From Siphonodentalium dalli (taxonomy: Eukaryota; Mollusca; Scaphopoda; Gadilida; Siphonodentaliidae): a stretch of DNA of 64,000 nucleotides. Positions within the stretch are counted from its first letter, which is position 1; every line of letters begins with the position of its first letter. Positions 11,801-22,027 of this stretch are shown here, piece after piece. A model generated the notes under the pieces. That model was not told where the DNA came from and ran no database searches. It saw only the letters and a list, made by a program, of their open reading frames with translations. The stretch is from contig CP136064.1 of NCBI GenBank assembly GCA_032622095.1, forward strand, positions 172,248,310 to 172,312,309, in the 5' to 3' direction. Made by a program: the position numbers and the translations under genes.

Positions 11801-12444
11801 ACGGAACGAGGTTCGATGGATCCAATATGGGCACCGGTTAGTGATTAAACTTATTAGGACATCGTTAATGTGGTGCATATGGCACCATTCATATGTGGAT
11901 ATTCAGGTGACCACGCCATGTGTCAAATTGGTAGTCTGAGAAATGCCGTATCACATTAACGCACCATTCTATATACGAAGAACATATTTCCGCTCTTCGG
12001 GAACACACCACAAATCTTTGCTATTTGTATTCTAATGTGCCAAACATTGTACACAGCTCTCAAATAGCATGTTTTTTGGGGGTGGGGGATTAACGAGATT
12101 AAAGAATTCAAATTGGATTGCCCAGCTGTCTATTGATCAGGTTGCAAGTATTTGTAACAGTGGTTGTAATAAAATGTATGTTGAAACATATATTGTTAAC
12201 CATGAGTTTCTATTGTGGGTTTATAGACCCCTGACACTTAAATTGCGAGCACGATTTAACATGGCCGTGTCTGTAATTATATTAATATAGTTTCAAAAAT
12301 AATTTACTTCCATTTCAGGATTTATGTGTACCACAGTGCTATGTCCCGATGCTTCACAAAGAACACTCAAAAGATCTCAGGCACTTCCGGGCGAAATCTA
12401 AGAGCTGGTCAGGATCGGAAAGAAGGAAGTGTCTACGACTATGA
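5831..12444 (+). CDS. cdc25: Cdc25-type dual-specificity phosphatase, copy 1 (9 coding exons, 341 aa)
   Basis: M-phase inducer phosphatase: removes the inhibitory Thr/Tyr phosphates of Cdk1/Cdk2. Coding exons: 5831-5877, 6215-6407, 6488-6568, 7619-7795, 8329-8391, 9427-9525, 10701-10822, 11291-11408, 12319-12444; all phases join. Residues 1-166 are the regulatory part, with Cdk-type sites TPVR (24-27) and SPPR (135-138), RTSSML (90-95) where Cdc25s carry the 14-3-3 serine, and ELIGD (159-163). Residues 167-341 are the rhodanese-fold catalytic domain: [11 protein letters not shown] (170-180), IDCRYPYEY with the back-door Cys208, GGHIDGALNL, active loop HCEFSSKR with Cys251 and Arg257, [16 protein letters not shown], and the C-terminal [10 protein letters not shown]. 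At 341 residues it is shorter than vertebrate Cdc25s (about 470-580), the loss being N-terminal. Least certain are the start ATG, the weak gtcacc donor after 5877 and the gag acceptor of the 6488 exon; both sites were chosen by phase. Confidence 0.93.
8477..8760 (-). mobile_element. CR1-like LINE C-terminal remnant in intron 6, unit 1
   Basis: The reverse strand encodes a worn match to the extreme C-terminus of CR1/Jockey-type reverse-transcriptase ORFs: an [10 protein letters not shown] stretch, then a [13 protein letters not shown] block and a terminal FKEQID. Those features stand for the family's typical RGHSLKL and WNSLPEEVV motifs. This copy has lost one base near 8700 relative to units 2 and 3, breaking the frame. 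It is old, as all units share it. Confidence 0.7.
10183..10690. repeat. Partly duplicated sequence in intron 7, unit 1
   Basis: The phrase gagtgttcaatcgtttt occurs at about 10495 and 10605, each followed after a short gap by tttcc(a/g)ttctag. Two related gtcgga blocks precede them. This is a diverged direct duplication of about 110 bases. Bases 10183-10410 are replaced by unrelated sequence in unit 3. Confidence 0.5.
10857..11040. mobile_element. Hairpin MITE family D in intron 8, unit 1
   Basis: Starts with cttccatgactggagcttcctg and contains two inverted attctcttatatatgcga / tcgcatatataagagaat modules. The same opening recurs at 13310 in every unit, which makes it a repeat family. Counterparts here: about 34966-35150 and 61315-61500. 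Confidence 0.7.
11638..11843. mobile_element. Fold-back MITE family E in intron 9, unit 1
   Basis: Arms of about 90 bases (11638-11727 and 11752-11843) are inverted copies: ttggatccatc, cctcgttc, ttttagtgctaca and gagtagcattt appear in mirror order. In the cdc25 pre-mRNA it would form a long hairpin. It sits inside a degenerate relative of the element at 17245-17921 (ccacagta.tcatggcata at 11472, tatggtgga...ttgtcacc at 11579). Confidence 0.78.
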
Positions 12445-13004
12445 TAAGCCCGTATCGTCTTATCATCTGACTCTACACTCTTCATTAGGACTTTGTGTTA
12501 CATGGAGGGCACGTGCTTTGTGATTGTAAAACGGCGGTGTTGTCTCGTTCCGTTTGCAGTCGGCTCTATCACAGCTCTATATAACTATCTTCGCGACGTA
12601 ACTCCTTATAACTCAGAGGAGGTTGAGCCCCAATAAGAACGAGTCCAAGGGGGCGGGTCCCTGAGCTGCAGTCTATATATTGCAAATGCCAAATTCGGGT
12701 CACGTGGACAAAGCTAGCCGGTATCAACAGACACGTACGACTTGATTGGAGTGCTTCCTAGATGATCCCCGTACTGGGTGCTTCATAGAAACTTTATTTT
12801 ACTCAGCATAGCAAACACAAATTAGTGCTAATAAGTTGTATTTATTTCATATAACTCCAGATAGTTGCCTTCTCTTTAAAACTCTTGGCTCTTCAATACT
12901 GCAACATAGACGGCAGCTATATCGGTTTTGTTACTTAACATTGTTGACTATTTGTTATCTTTATTCTATCTATGTTAAATATTGTCTATACATTTTATTT
13001 GACA

Positions 13005-13010
13005 AATAAA
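13005..13010 (+). terminator. cdc25 poly(A) signal, unit 1
   Basis: AATAAA followed within 20-25 bases by a T-rich stretch. It gives a 3' UTR of about 580 bases (12445 to about 13030). Confidence 0.7.
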
Positions 13011-13307
13011 AGTGCTGTTTAATAACTTGCCTCTTTATATTTTATACATCAATTTGGAACTAATTATATATGGCTGTGTTGTCTCCAATTACATAAACCG
13101 CTCACATGTAGTATATGTTTAGTGGGAAGAATATCATGGATAAAGTGGGGAGTGTGTAGGGAGGCCCCAACGCTCGTGTATACAAATTTAAGTTCGTGCA
13201 TGTACTTGTATTTGACGTTGTATATCGAACTAATTTCAACCCCGCAAATAACACAAGCGAAGACTACTATGTATAATATGAGGCTCAAGACCGACATGTG
13301 CCTTAAC

Positions 13308-13517
13308 CCTTCCATGACTGGAGCTTCCTGAAAATTTTAGAAAACTCTGTGCCATTGCATTATCTTATATGTGCGATACCCCCATGGGGGTCATCGCATA
13401 TATAAGAGAATACATTGGCCTAACGATATTTAACTTGACCTTGTAAGCAGTGCATTAGCTTATATATGCGAGGCTTCCTATAGGAGAATCGCATATATAA
13501 TAGAATGCACTGGCACA
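13308..13517. mobile_element. Hairpin MITE family D downstream of cdc25, unit 1
   Basis: Same opening as 10857 and two hairpins in series. The first has arms 13359-13375 and 13395-13411 around cccccatggggg. It runs straight into a family C element. Confidence 0.7.
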
Positions 13518-13866
13518 ATATGAAAGTAAACGTGCATATAGCATGCATCTTTACCAAAGAGAACGACATGAGAAGTAAAATTTCTGTAGTTCCACTTGTA
13601 ACGGCGCTACTGACATTTCTTTCAAATACCTGTATATATGATTGATTCTTGCTAGATAATTGCACGATATTTACAGGCAAATTCCGATAGCATGGCTACA
13701 GGTGGAACTACTGGGATTTTACTTCGCATGTACTTAGGTCTGGTGCAGATGTATGCTATATGCTTGTTTCCGTTCATATTCTGGCACGATATCGTTTTCT
13801 ACGTCGAAATACCTGCAAACGATACTGTGCAAATTTGCCAGTGTATGGACGTATATACCCTTAACG
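13500..13866. mobile_element. MITE family C, downstream copy in unit 1
   Basis: Shares gcatgcatctttaccaaag, the internal inverted pair (tagttccacttgtaacggcgc against its inverse near 13700) and the right end gtgcaaatttgccagtgtatgga with the family. The left end is fused to family D. Unit 2 copy: about 37600-37971. Confidence 0.7.
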
Positions 13867-13893
13867 CTGAACACGAGTACAAACAAGCATAAT

Positions 13894-15047
13894 GAAGTGA
13901 GTGGTTTGGGGGGCTAACCCCGGGATTGTCGAAAGGGTCGAATGACCCTCTCCTTAATCCCTCATTTTGAGCTTTTATTGAGAAACAACAACAACAAAAA
14001 AGAAAAAAAAGATAGCAATTTAGAGATTCTTTGTGGTGATCATTTTCTTGTTTTCTGGTGGTCGTGGATGCTTTGAATAGGCTAGTGTGAACTTGCCATA
14101 TGTCTGTGTTGGATTGACTGTTACTGTCCCAGACGTTCTCTCAGTTTTATCTCGATGCCAGTAGACGCAGCAGGAATAATTCGTATTTGGTGAGATGGTA
14201 AGTCGTTCCTGCTGCGTGGTGTGTTACAATCGCTGTCTTGATCCTTTCTCGTTCTTTTTCCATCCGTTCTTTGGTGATGGACGTCGCCGGCCTCTCTCCA
14301 TACCTCGGCATCGGAGGGGCGGTGATTGTAGATTCCGCCCCTTGTGGAGAATGGCTGGGTGGTGTTTCCATCTCCACGTCGAAGCTGGCGGCAGGGACAT
14401 CGGGGGTGGTATCCGCGTCCCTGTCTCCGCCTGACTTCGTGACGACAGCAGGGACCTCCGGCAGATCAACGGAGTCCCTGCTAGCTGGTGCGATGTCGCC
14501 TGTCTCCGTGCAGGTCGGGTCGTCTGTGCGTCTCTCAGACAACTCCGACCTGCCGGCTGTGACACTGGACGTCGGCTGAACCACACGGGAGGGGTGACTG
14601 GCAGATCAACAGTCACCCCCTTCTTCTTCTTCCATTTCGCCCGTCTGGCGGCGTCCCTTCTTTTTCTGGTAGGCGTCTTCTTCTTGGGAGGCCCCTTCCC
14701 ACACTTCATGGAACAGGAGGCAGTCTTGGAGTTGGTGTCCCGGGCCTGTGATCTCTGGATGCCAGCATCTTCGGTCCGGAACTCCAGGCAAATGGTCAGG
14801 TATCCCCTGCTAGACTGGAGACTCCAGTTAGCAATGTCCAATACCCGACTCCTTTGCACTGCGGCCAACACGGCGTCTGGGATTAAATCCATAAGCCTAA
14901 TCCAAAACCGTCTCACTGGCGTTAAGCACGGGGACAGCTGCACCCGGAGGCGCGGCCACACGACTCACCCGTGCTCAACGCTCTGACAAAAGAGGAACTA
15001 ATAAGGTCGAAGCAATCACGACCGTTTCGCTCCACTCTCCTGCCAGA
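13894..15047 (-). mobile_element. Retroelement-like insertion, family F, private to unit 1 (1154 bp)
   Basis: Unit 2 has the empty site (gcataattgatg, 37991-38002). Here the insert is flanked by ATAAT (13889-13893 and 15048-15052). The reverse strand carries coding-like sequence in at least two frames. One part reads DLIPDAVLAAVQRSRVLDI, then a lysine/arginine-rich KKKTPTRKRRDAARRAKW block, then a proline/serine-rich stretch, then RIKTAIVTHHAAGTTY and FLLR. After a one-base frame change it continues for about 45 codons (RDKTERTSGTVTVNP onward) to a stop near 14020. The layout resembles gag/ORF1-like proteins of invertebrate retroelements, but I cannot name the family. The GC content is clearly higher than its surroundings, a sign of recent arrival. 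Confidence 0.7.
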
Positions 15048-15421
15048 ATAATTGATGATACTCGTTATTATATATCTTATACCGTCTTTGGGCCACGATA
15101 ACATGGTCGGCCTTTATAATAGTCGATCACTGAAATTTGTTCTATGCTGATATACTTCCTATTTTAAAGTCGATATCTGGTCATCAAGATATTCTATGTA
15201 TGGGTTCCTGAGTTCGATCTAATCATTTTCTGGTGTGTGTATATACATAACGTAGAGATGATGGTTATGTTGTGTCAAATCGTACACCGTAAGTTTTTGA
15301 AAAATGTTACCAAAGTCCTTTTTGGCGTTTTAAAACATGAAATTATGCTAGTAAGTATTCTGCTTCTGTCTGTAAATTGCCGTCCTCAGTATACATGCAT
15401 ATATCGTTCTGCGGACCCTTA

Positions 15422-16176
15422 GGGTGGATACACACATGCATGTAATTTATGTATGTAAAATACATGTATTACATGTATTTTACATGGCCACACCAATAAT
15501 TGACAACATTAATCTCCTGCGCGCGAGCGGTTCATTGTTAACAGATCAGACAAGTGAGTAGTGATAAGCGAAGTCAAACTGTCTGCTATCAGGACATATA
15601 CAGTCCGAAACATGTCTTCTCTTACGGATGCGGAAATTAGTCAAGCCTGTGTGATATCTGGCATTTTATTAATGCACGAACACCAGAAGCGACACGTCTG
15701 ACATATACAGGGTTGATATAGAACATGTTCGACCATGATGCTTGTTTGGCGTGGGGTCTCGAAAGCTTTAAATCGCTAAGGGACTTAGTTGAATGTATCG
15801 GTCGGAATAATCAGGGCAAGAATGTACAATATAATATGTTTTTACTTAAATAGCTCAGAGTTAGCCACCACGCCTGGTAGCTTTTGGGATCATATATAGC
15901 CCAAGTCGGGGATCATATATAGCCCCTGCTTCGGGGAAATCCTGATGCACCACTGCTATCAATATCAAGAGAGGACTGGTAATTATTTAAATAGAACGTC
16001 CACCATATATATGTCTTATACCACGAACAATTATTTTAAGTTGCCTGGCGACTCGGTCCAATCGACCGGCTTCTCTACATTCCGACTTAATTGGAACTAG
16101 AAGTCAGTGCGGTCAACACGTCGGCAATGATTGGGTTGTCAGTGGACACATATTACATTGTCTGCATGATCCATGT
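15422..16176. mobile_element. TA-target DNA transposon G, right end deleted, unit 1
   Basis: Left terminal repeat gggtggatacacacatgcat preceded by TA, with a subterminal palindrome (atgtaaaatacatg/tatta/catgtattttacat). In unit 1 the right end has been removed by a deletion joining at about 16176. The full element is at 38385-39189. Confidence 0.65.
15890..15928. repeat. Short tandem repeat gggatcatatatagccc x2
   Basis: Two 17-base copies separated by 5-6 bases. Also at about 38845-38886 in unit 2. Confidence 0.8.
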
Positions 16177-16246
16177 TAGTAAAATGTCTGAGTGGCATAT
16201 TGGCGTTGCTGTCAAAACCTCACACCCATTAAATTATGCCACATCA

Positions 16247-16426
16247 TATTGGACTGTCTCGAGCGAAATCCGAATGGACAAGAACGTGAACGGCTGGTGT
16301 CATCTGATAGCGCTCATTCAAATCATCTTTCAGGTCGTGCCGCCCAGGTTTATCACAGAAATTGATCAATGTCACAATGCCTTTCTTAGACACGATGACG
16401 GGAGGTTTGTCATAAAAATCGGGTGG
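16247..16426 (-). pseudogene. Unidentified coding-like fragment, unit 1
   Basis: A 60-codon open stretch on the reverse strand with protein-like composition (PPVIVSKKGIVTLINF, then DLNERYQMTPAVHVLVHSD). It has no start codon and ends at stops on both sides. I do not recognise it. In unit 2 the same frame is kept (about 39530-39723) with one D-to-Y change. It may be a transposon protein remnant or a displaced exon; weak evidence. Confidence 0.3.
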
Positions 16427-16899
16427 CTATAAAAATCCCGAAATTGCGTAACTTCTTGCGGCTCGCAAACACTGCCATGACTCTGTATTCAATATGAGAC
16501 CAACTGATAAATGGAGTCTCAATACATTGAATACATAGAAATATAGAACATGTATAGTAACAGGTGTCCAGCGTACGTTAGCACCGTTAGGTTTCAACGG
16601 GAGAAAATGTATAAGCCTTCAATCCAGTGCTGTTGCAAATCAAAGTATGACTATAGTAACCGTCACTACTTGGACATACACAACCCGAAATGAGACAATA
16701 CAAGCGTTGGAACTATCTGCCGATAGGCGAGACCTAAAATGCGCATATGTGAGAACAAGCATATATCACGTGCTCGGTAGCAAACGCTCTTTATTGTACT
16801 ACAGAGCGACATTGTCTGGAAGTGTATAACATGTGTTCTGTAGCAAACGCTCTCTGTTGTAGATATTGCCAGGCAGCTTATATACCATACTCGTATTTA

Positions 16900-18060
16900 A
16901 ATTCGCGCAGTCTATTTTTCACTCAGTTTTGAATTCGCGCACTTTAAATTCGCGCATCTAGCTGCGCGAATTCAAAAATGACAAAACTATTTTCGTAATA
17001 TTTCCGTGATATTTTCGTATATCTTGAAGCTGATGAAAGTTTCGGTCATTGTTGGAGATAATATGTGTATACACAACATCATAATTTTGTGGCCACCTGT
17101 AATATTAGTATTTCTAATATAACCATTTCAGCAATGTCTATGTTACCATGATTTATTTGTCGATTGGCATTGTGAGCAATGGTCTTGATGGCGGTTGGTC
17201 GAATGTATATATATATATATATGCATACATGTATAGGCGTAATTGGCTGCGGACACACGTACCACAGTAGCGATGGCATAGTAGGTGTGACAATTTATTA
17301 TGGTGGAGTTTGGTGACAATTAGTTGTCACAATTAATATGTCATAGCAAGTCATGTCGCCTCTGCACATTCGCACAATGAGTCTACCAAGCTCTACCAGA
17401 GACAGTCAATCTCCCAAGGATGTATCTACCCGAATGCCTTGTCGATGTTGATCTTGACTCAACACAGCAGTGTTACATTTTGCATGCTAAGAGACAAGTC
17501 CACTTGATAACTTAATGAATAACCCATCTCAACAGCCATGATTGTTCTTACTAATGAAATTAATATAAGTAGATAAACATGCATGCATTGAGATCACATA
17601 CAAAAAGGTACCACAATAATGATATGTGAGTCAACGAGGAATTAGCACCAGGCCACGGTCAAACACAATTCTGGACGATCTATCTTGCAATTATATGTAT
17701 CATCGTGAATACAATTAAATTAGCAAAAAGTAATGAATATATATCAACCTTTGTGAAAAGCAATGGTCAATTGGTCCAGTCGACTCATTGTGTGGAAAAT
17801 CAGCGGGCGACATGGATAGCTATGGCACAGAATTATGACGGACCAATTGTCACCAAATTCCACCATAATAAATTGTCACACCTACTATGCCATCACTACT
17901 GTGGTACGTGTGTCCGCAGCCATTGTCTTTTCAACCGTTCATAAAATATGTAAATTCAGCAACATAGCCCTCCTGTATTTCCTATGGACTGTGGTTTAGA
18001 TTAAACTTGGGAGTCGAGCACTGATGGGTGCGCGAAAAATAGTACACTGCGAAATTCAAT
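16900..18060. repeat. Nested region bounded by ttcgcgca modules, unit 1
   Basis: The left border carries three attcgcgca modules and one inverse (tgcgcgaatt) at 16908-16972, including cgcagtctatttttcactcag. The right border (about 18000-18060) has the inverse-type gcgcgaaaaatagtacactgcg. This suggests an old inverted-ended element into which element H (17245-17921) inserted. Unit 2 counterpart: about 40203-41390, where the right border keeps more of the repeat. Confidence 0.5.
17245..17921. mobile_element. MITE family H with 77-bp inverted ends, unit 1 (677 bp)
   Basis: The left end (ggctgcggacacacgtacca...) and the inverse of the right end match over about 77 bases with two mismatches. ATT lies directly outside both ends (17242-17244, 17922-17924), a likely 3-bp target duplication. 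There is no transposase. A (TA)n run lies just left of it at about 17207-17221. Confidence 0.8.
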
Positions 18061-18279
18061 GCGAGTATGGTATATATCAGTGGTACACATAAACTTGGTT
18101 ATCGCATTATTCGCTATTATGTACCTACAAATCGCAGTTCTAGTAGATTATATAGACAAATCAAGCACAAAATTCGTTCATAAATGTTCATAACCGCTTA
18201 CATAAATTGATGAAAACGGAATTTGAGAGTCAAACATGTGTTGTAATTCAAATTACTCTGAAATGTTTGTCCATGTGCG

Positions 18280-19260
18280 GATTTCGGTGAATTTTGGATA
18301 TGTTGTTCCTTGGGGCTTCACCGATTCGAATTATTTAAAATGAGCATGTATCCCAGACAAATATGATTTGACAATATAAATGACTGTTGTCTTAGAAAAT
18401 TATATACTTGAAAATATAATTTTCTCGAATTCGGCGGTTATATTGACAGAAGTCTGTCACAATTGACAATCAAATTATTTCTATATATGTTCTAACATAT
18501 GTTACTATCAATGTGGAATCCGTTTTGGTGAGATTTTTCCATATTCACTGAGGGTTTTGCATGTCAGTGGGCTTTGACTGGAAAACTATTCATTTGGCGG
18601 CCATATTTGACGCCATCTTGGATCCTGAATTTTCCCATAAGCGGATTTTTGCGGATTTTGGATATGTTGTTCCTTAAGCTTTTCCGCATCGAATGACACC
18701 AAAATAAGCTTGTATCCACTTTCTTCCGGGTTGATCCACAAATTCAGCTTCAACGACCATACTAAAAGGTGGATCAACATTATCAGTGACGTCAAAATAG
18801 CGCTGAGCACTAAGCCAGGGCTGGAAAACTATGTCATAACTTTTCTCACGCCTGGCAGTTTCAATATACGTTTTTTTTTATATTTTCCAATGATATCAGC
18901 AAGCTATTTATTAGACTACTGATGAACTATCCCAACAACTCATCTCAGATACCGCAAACATCGGATATTGAACAAATTTTGGCGTTCAAGTGTCACAACC
19001 TCGAAATATGGTGGCGGAAGTCACTTCTCATTGGTCATATTTAGATCTTCCGCCATTTTTGAGCAAATTATGATGTATAGGTTCACGACCATGTATGCCA
19101 TCTCGATGAATTATTGAAGATTTCAAGCGGCTGAGACAGGTTGATGTTTATGGTGGTGGTTGGGTATGAGTCGTCTAAATCAGACGATTTAGCCCCTTAA
19201 AGAAGAATTTCAGGTTTCCAGGTAATTTTTTTTGGAAATATTTGACTTGTTATTTAGATT
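18280..19260. repeat. Spacer with internal direct repeat, unit 1
   Basis: gcggatttcggtgaattttggatatgttgttcctt (about 18276) and gcggatttttgcggattttggatatgttgttcctt (about 18640) are diverged direct copies, each followed by a cg(c/a)attcgaat(g/t) block and gcttgtatcc-type sequence. A small hairpin (tcgtctaaatcagacgattta) lies at about 19171. No gene supported. Unit 2: about 41600-42560. Confidence 0.5.
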
Positions 19261-20838
19261 CCAGTATATATCATAGCATGATTAGAACGACCGGTGCTAC
19301 AGTAAAGAAGCTATTTCGTTTGATATTGAACTATATATACAAAGATTAATTTGATAATTTTTCAATATTCTTTTTTATTTATAGGTCTAGTCAATGTGTC
19401 ATATTTGGTTTTTTAAATTTCTTTTTAAATAGAACAAAGCAGAAAATAATATTAAATAAGATTTGTTTATGTTTCGTAATTGGAGATCTGGAACCCTAAT
19501 TGCATCTTTAAGATTGTTATTTCTTCGGTCCCGCCACTTTTTAGCACGAACCTTCGAATGTAACGACCGCCATACCATGGTGTTAAAATGCAATAAAACA
19601 TTGAAAGTATACGATTTTGCGTCCATTTTCGAGGTGCTAACAACTCTCAATGGCATGGTAAATGCAATCATTCGCAATATTGCCGAGTTGCTTCAAAGCA
19701 ACACCCGAACGTATCTAAGGAGCCATTATAATTAACAGAAACAAAGCCACAATTATCGATCGTATCAATTTATATCGTCCGCTTTGTTGTGACTTGTGAT
19801 TTAATTACAGATATCATCATAAGGTTGTAAATACCTGATTGTATCTGATTACCCAATTGCACAATTTCTAAGAAGCGATGGAATCTTCCGACTACAATTT
19901 ATATTCAATTTAGTGAAATAGAGGGTGTATGTTAAAGACACTCTGCCCGATTTAATAAAAATTCGCAAGTTAATTTTCAGCTTACAAAGCAAAAGAAAAT
20001 GAAAAAAATAATAATCTTGCAATCACTATCATTCGTATGGCGCAAGCATCGCGATAATACGTAAACTCATCTATCAGTATTAAGCTGAAAACGAGTACAA
20101 ATCCTCATAACTGAGAACGCTCTTTATTATCATCCACATTTCAACAATAGACGATGTTTATAAGAGGAAAGTTTTGCAAGGCTGACAAAGATAACAAACA
20201 AAAAACGTGTTAAAAGTTCCTCTGGACACAACAATCTCATATTAGTTGGCATATGGGTCATATATAACTATGGTCTGGTATATAAAACGTAGAGATGGTG
20301 GTTTTGTGGTGTCAGATCGAACAGGGCATCTATAAAGTGACATGTCGTGTTTCGTACTTCAAAAATATATTTATATACTTGTAAAGTTTATTGAAATTAA
20401 TCTCAAAACAATTAAGTTCAGTCTTGAACTACTTCGTGGGTATAATATGCCACGGGTAGACTGTCTGAAGTGATATAAATGGTGGTAACTGGTTTGATCA
20501 GTTGGACCTATACGCTCATCATTTTACCATATCGAAACGATCTATATCATTGTAGAGACCGAGATCCGGTTCATTGTTTTGTGCTAGCACGAAAAACATT
20601 CAAAACGTGAAAACTTTCTCTTTTTTGAAGTCGATTTCAGACCATCAGAACCTCCTATTATTGGTTGGGAACAAAAAAGAATTGTATTTCCACACCTGTC
20701 CCAGAATGCCAAATAAAATTCTCAAAAAACTTTCACTCGACTAGGCATAAACTTCAGTTCACACCTGCCTGATATTATCGATCGAAACTACACAAATAAG
20801 ATTGAAGACAGTCTATCAATAAATGGAAACATATGTCA

Positions 20839-21271
20839 ATGACGCCCATTGGAAGGATTGTGTTGATTAAATCCCATCTTATCCCGAAACTGGTACACTT
20901 AATTTCAGCTCTGCCAAATCCCAACAAAAAGTGTTAGACGACCTAAATACACTACTATTCAAATTCGTCTAGGATGGAAAACGAGACAGAATAAAATGTT
21001 AAAAATGAACACAACTCTTTCCAAAATAATGAAAATGGGGGCCTGCGAATGCAAAATATGACGAATTTCATTCAGTTAAAACACTGAGATCGAATTTTGG
21101 TATATCGACGAACTTTACTATAGGACTTAGAAGACAAGTAATGGCTCTTTCTCGTGATTTAAATTTCCCTTTAAGAAAAGTTCATGGCCCGATGATTCCA
21201 AACAATATTTCATTACTGATTCACCAAAACCGGGGAGGAAGGTACTTCTATGACAACGAAATTTGGTAATC
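20839..21271 (+). mobile_element. Tx1/L1-like LINE remnant, unit 1
   Basis: In broken frames the forward strand reads MTPIGRIVLIKSHLIPKLVH, then ISALPNPN and, after a frameshift, KVLDDLNTLLFKFV, a stop, and DGKRDRIK. This is the segment following the reverse-transcriptase core in Tx1/L1-type ORF2 proteins (the GRI..IKSLLIPKL, LPNP and LLFKFLW blocks). A further 70 codons to 21268 (PMIPNNISLLIHQNRGGRYF) are probably part of the same ORF. Stops and frameshifts make it dead. 20560-20838 may be its worn upstream part. Confidence 0.72.
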
Positions 21272-21443
21272 ATATGTGTAGTATACGAATGAGCCAATGT
21301 CTCCCGCTATATTTTGTTTGCATACAAAAAGAAAATGATAACTTCTTGATTTATTTTACTTCATGTCATTACAGGCAACGCATGAGTTAACTCAGTTAAC
21401 TGTTAAAAGTTAAAAGAGCATACCACATACGCGAATTTATCGT

Positions 21444-21492
21444 GTAAACAAATGAGCACCACCCCCACCCACCCACCACCACCCACACAATC
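21444..21492. repeat. C-rich caccc run in spacer, unit 1
   Basis: Short purine/pyrimidine-biased run (caccacccccacccacccac...). It is shortened in unit 2 (about 44911-44940). The opposite strand has several GGG groups. Confidence 0.6.
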
Positions 21493-21862
21493 CCTCTTTA
21501 TATTTCTGATTGATATTATCATGTTAACACATGGATAGTTTGTCAATATACTTTATGAATGTATGACTATTATGTTTTGTATCTTCAAATTAATAAGTAA
21601 ATAAATAATTATATCTACATATTATAATTATTTTCTGGTATAGAAATGTATCAATGGTAATTTTATGGTGTCAAATTGGACCACCTTTAACAGCGCCGTC
21701 ACACTTGTGAGACTCTGGGCTGAAGACAAAGTAACACCAACCCGTGGTCAAAACGTCAAACTATTTTCTGTAACATGCATTTCTGTTCTCATGTATCTTC
21801 TTTTTTTTATTCAATAAAACATTGTGTTTACACCAAAGCGGACATCGAAAATTGTCGATAAT

Positions 21863-22027
21863 CAGTCTAAATGAGCGGGAACTTAACTTACTCCTTAAGT
21901 AGGACTTAATCTTGTTTTGTGAAACGCGTTCTTGAAACGGAAAAGTTACATCATAAGATCCACCTTAGATCTTAGATTAAGTCCATCTTAAGATAATCTT
22001 ATGACCTTGCTTCATGAAACAGGGCCC
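21863..22027. mobile_element. Harbinger-like MITE, unit 1
   Basis: The right end reads cttgcttcatgaaacagggccc. The inverse (gggccctgtttcatgaagcaag) followed by cataagattatcttaaga and acttaatc blocks is a pattern I associate with Harbinger-type MITEs of marine invertebrates. The left end appears eroded. It sits inside a larger repeat: the flanking text ccaataaaacat..gtttacaccaaagcggacat (about 21815) recurs at about 22672. Confidence 0.55.

Noticed and set aside
14594-14986. Forward frames in the GC-rich insertion
   Set aside because: The reverse strand has the protein-like composition and homology to the second insertion; the forward frames are shadows.
15419-15425. ttaggg as a telomere repeat
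   Set aside because: A single occurrence that belongs to the terminal repeat of transposon G.
15850-15860. tagctcag as a tRNA A-box
   Set aside because: No matching B-box or cloverleaf in the following 80 bases.
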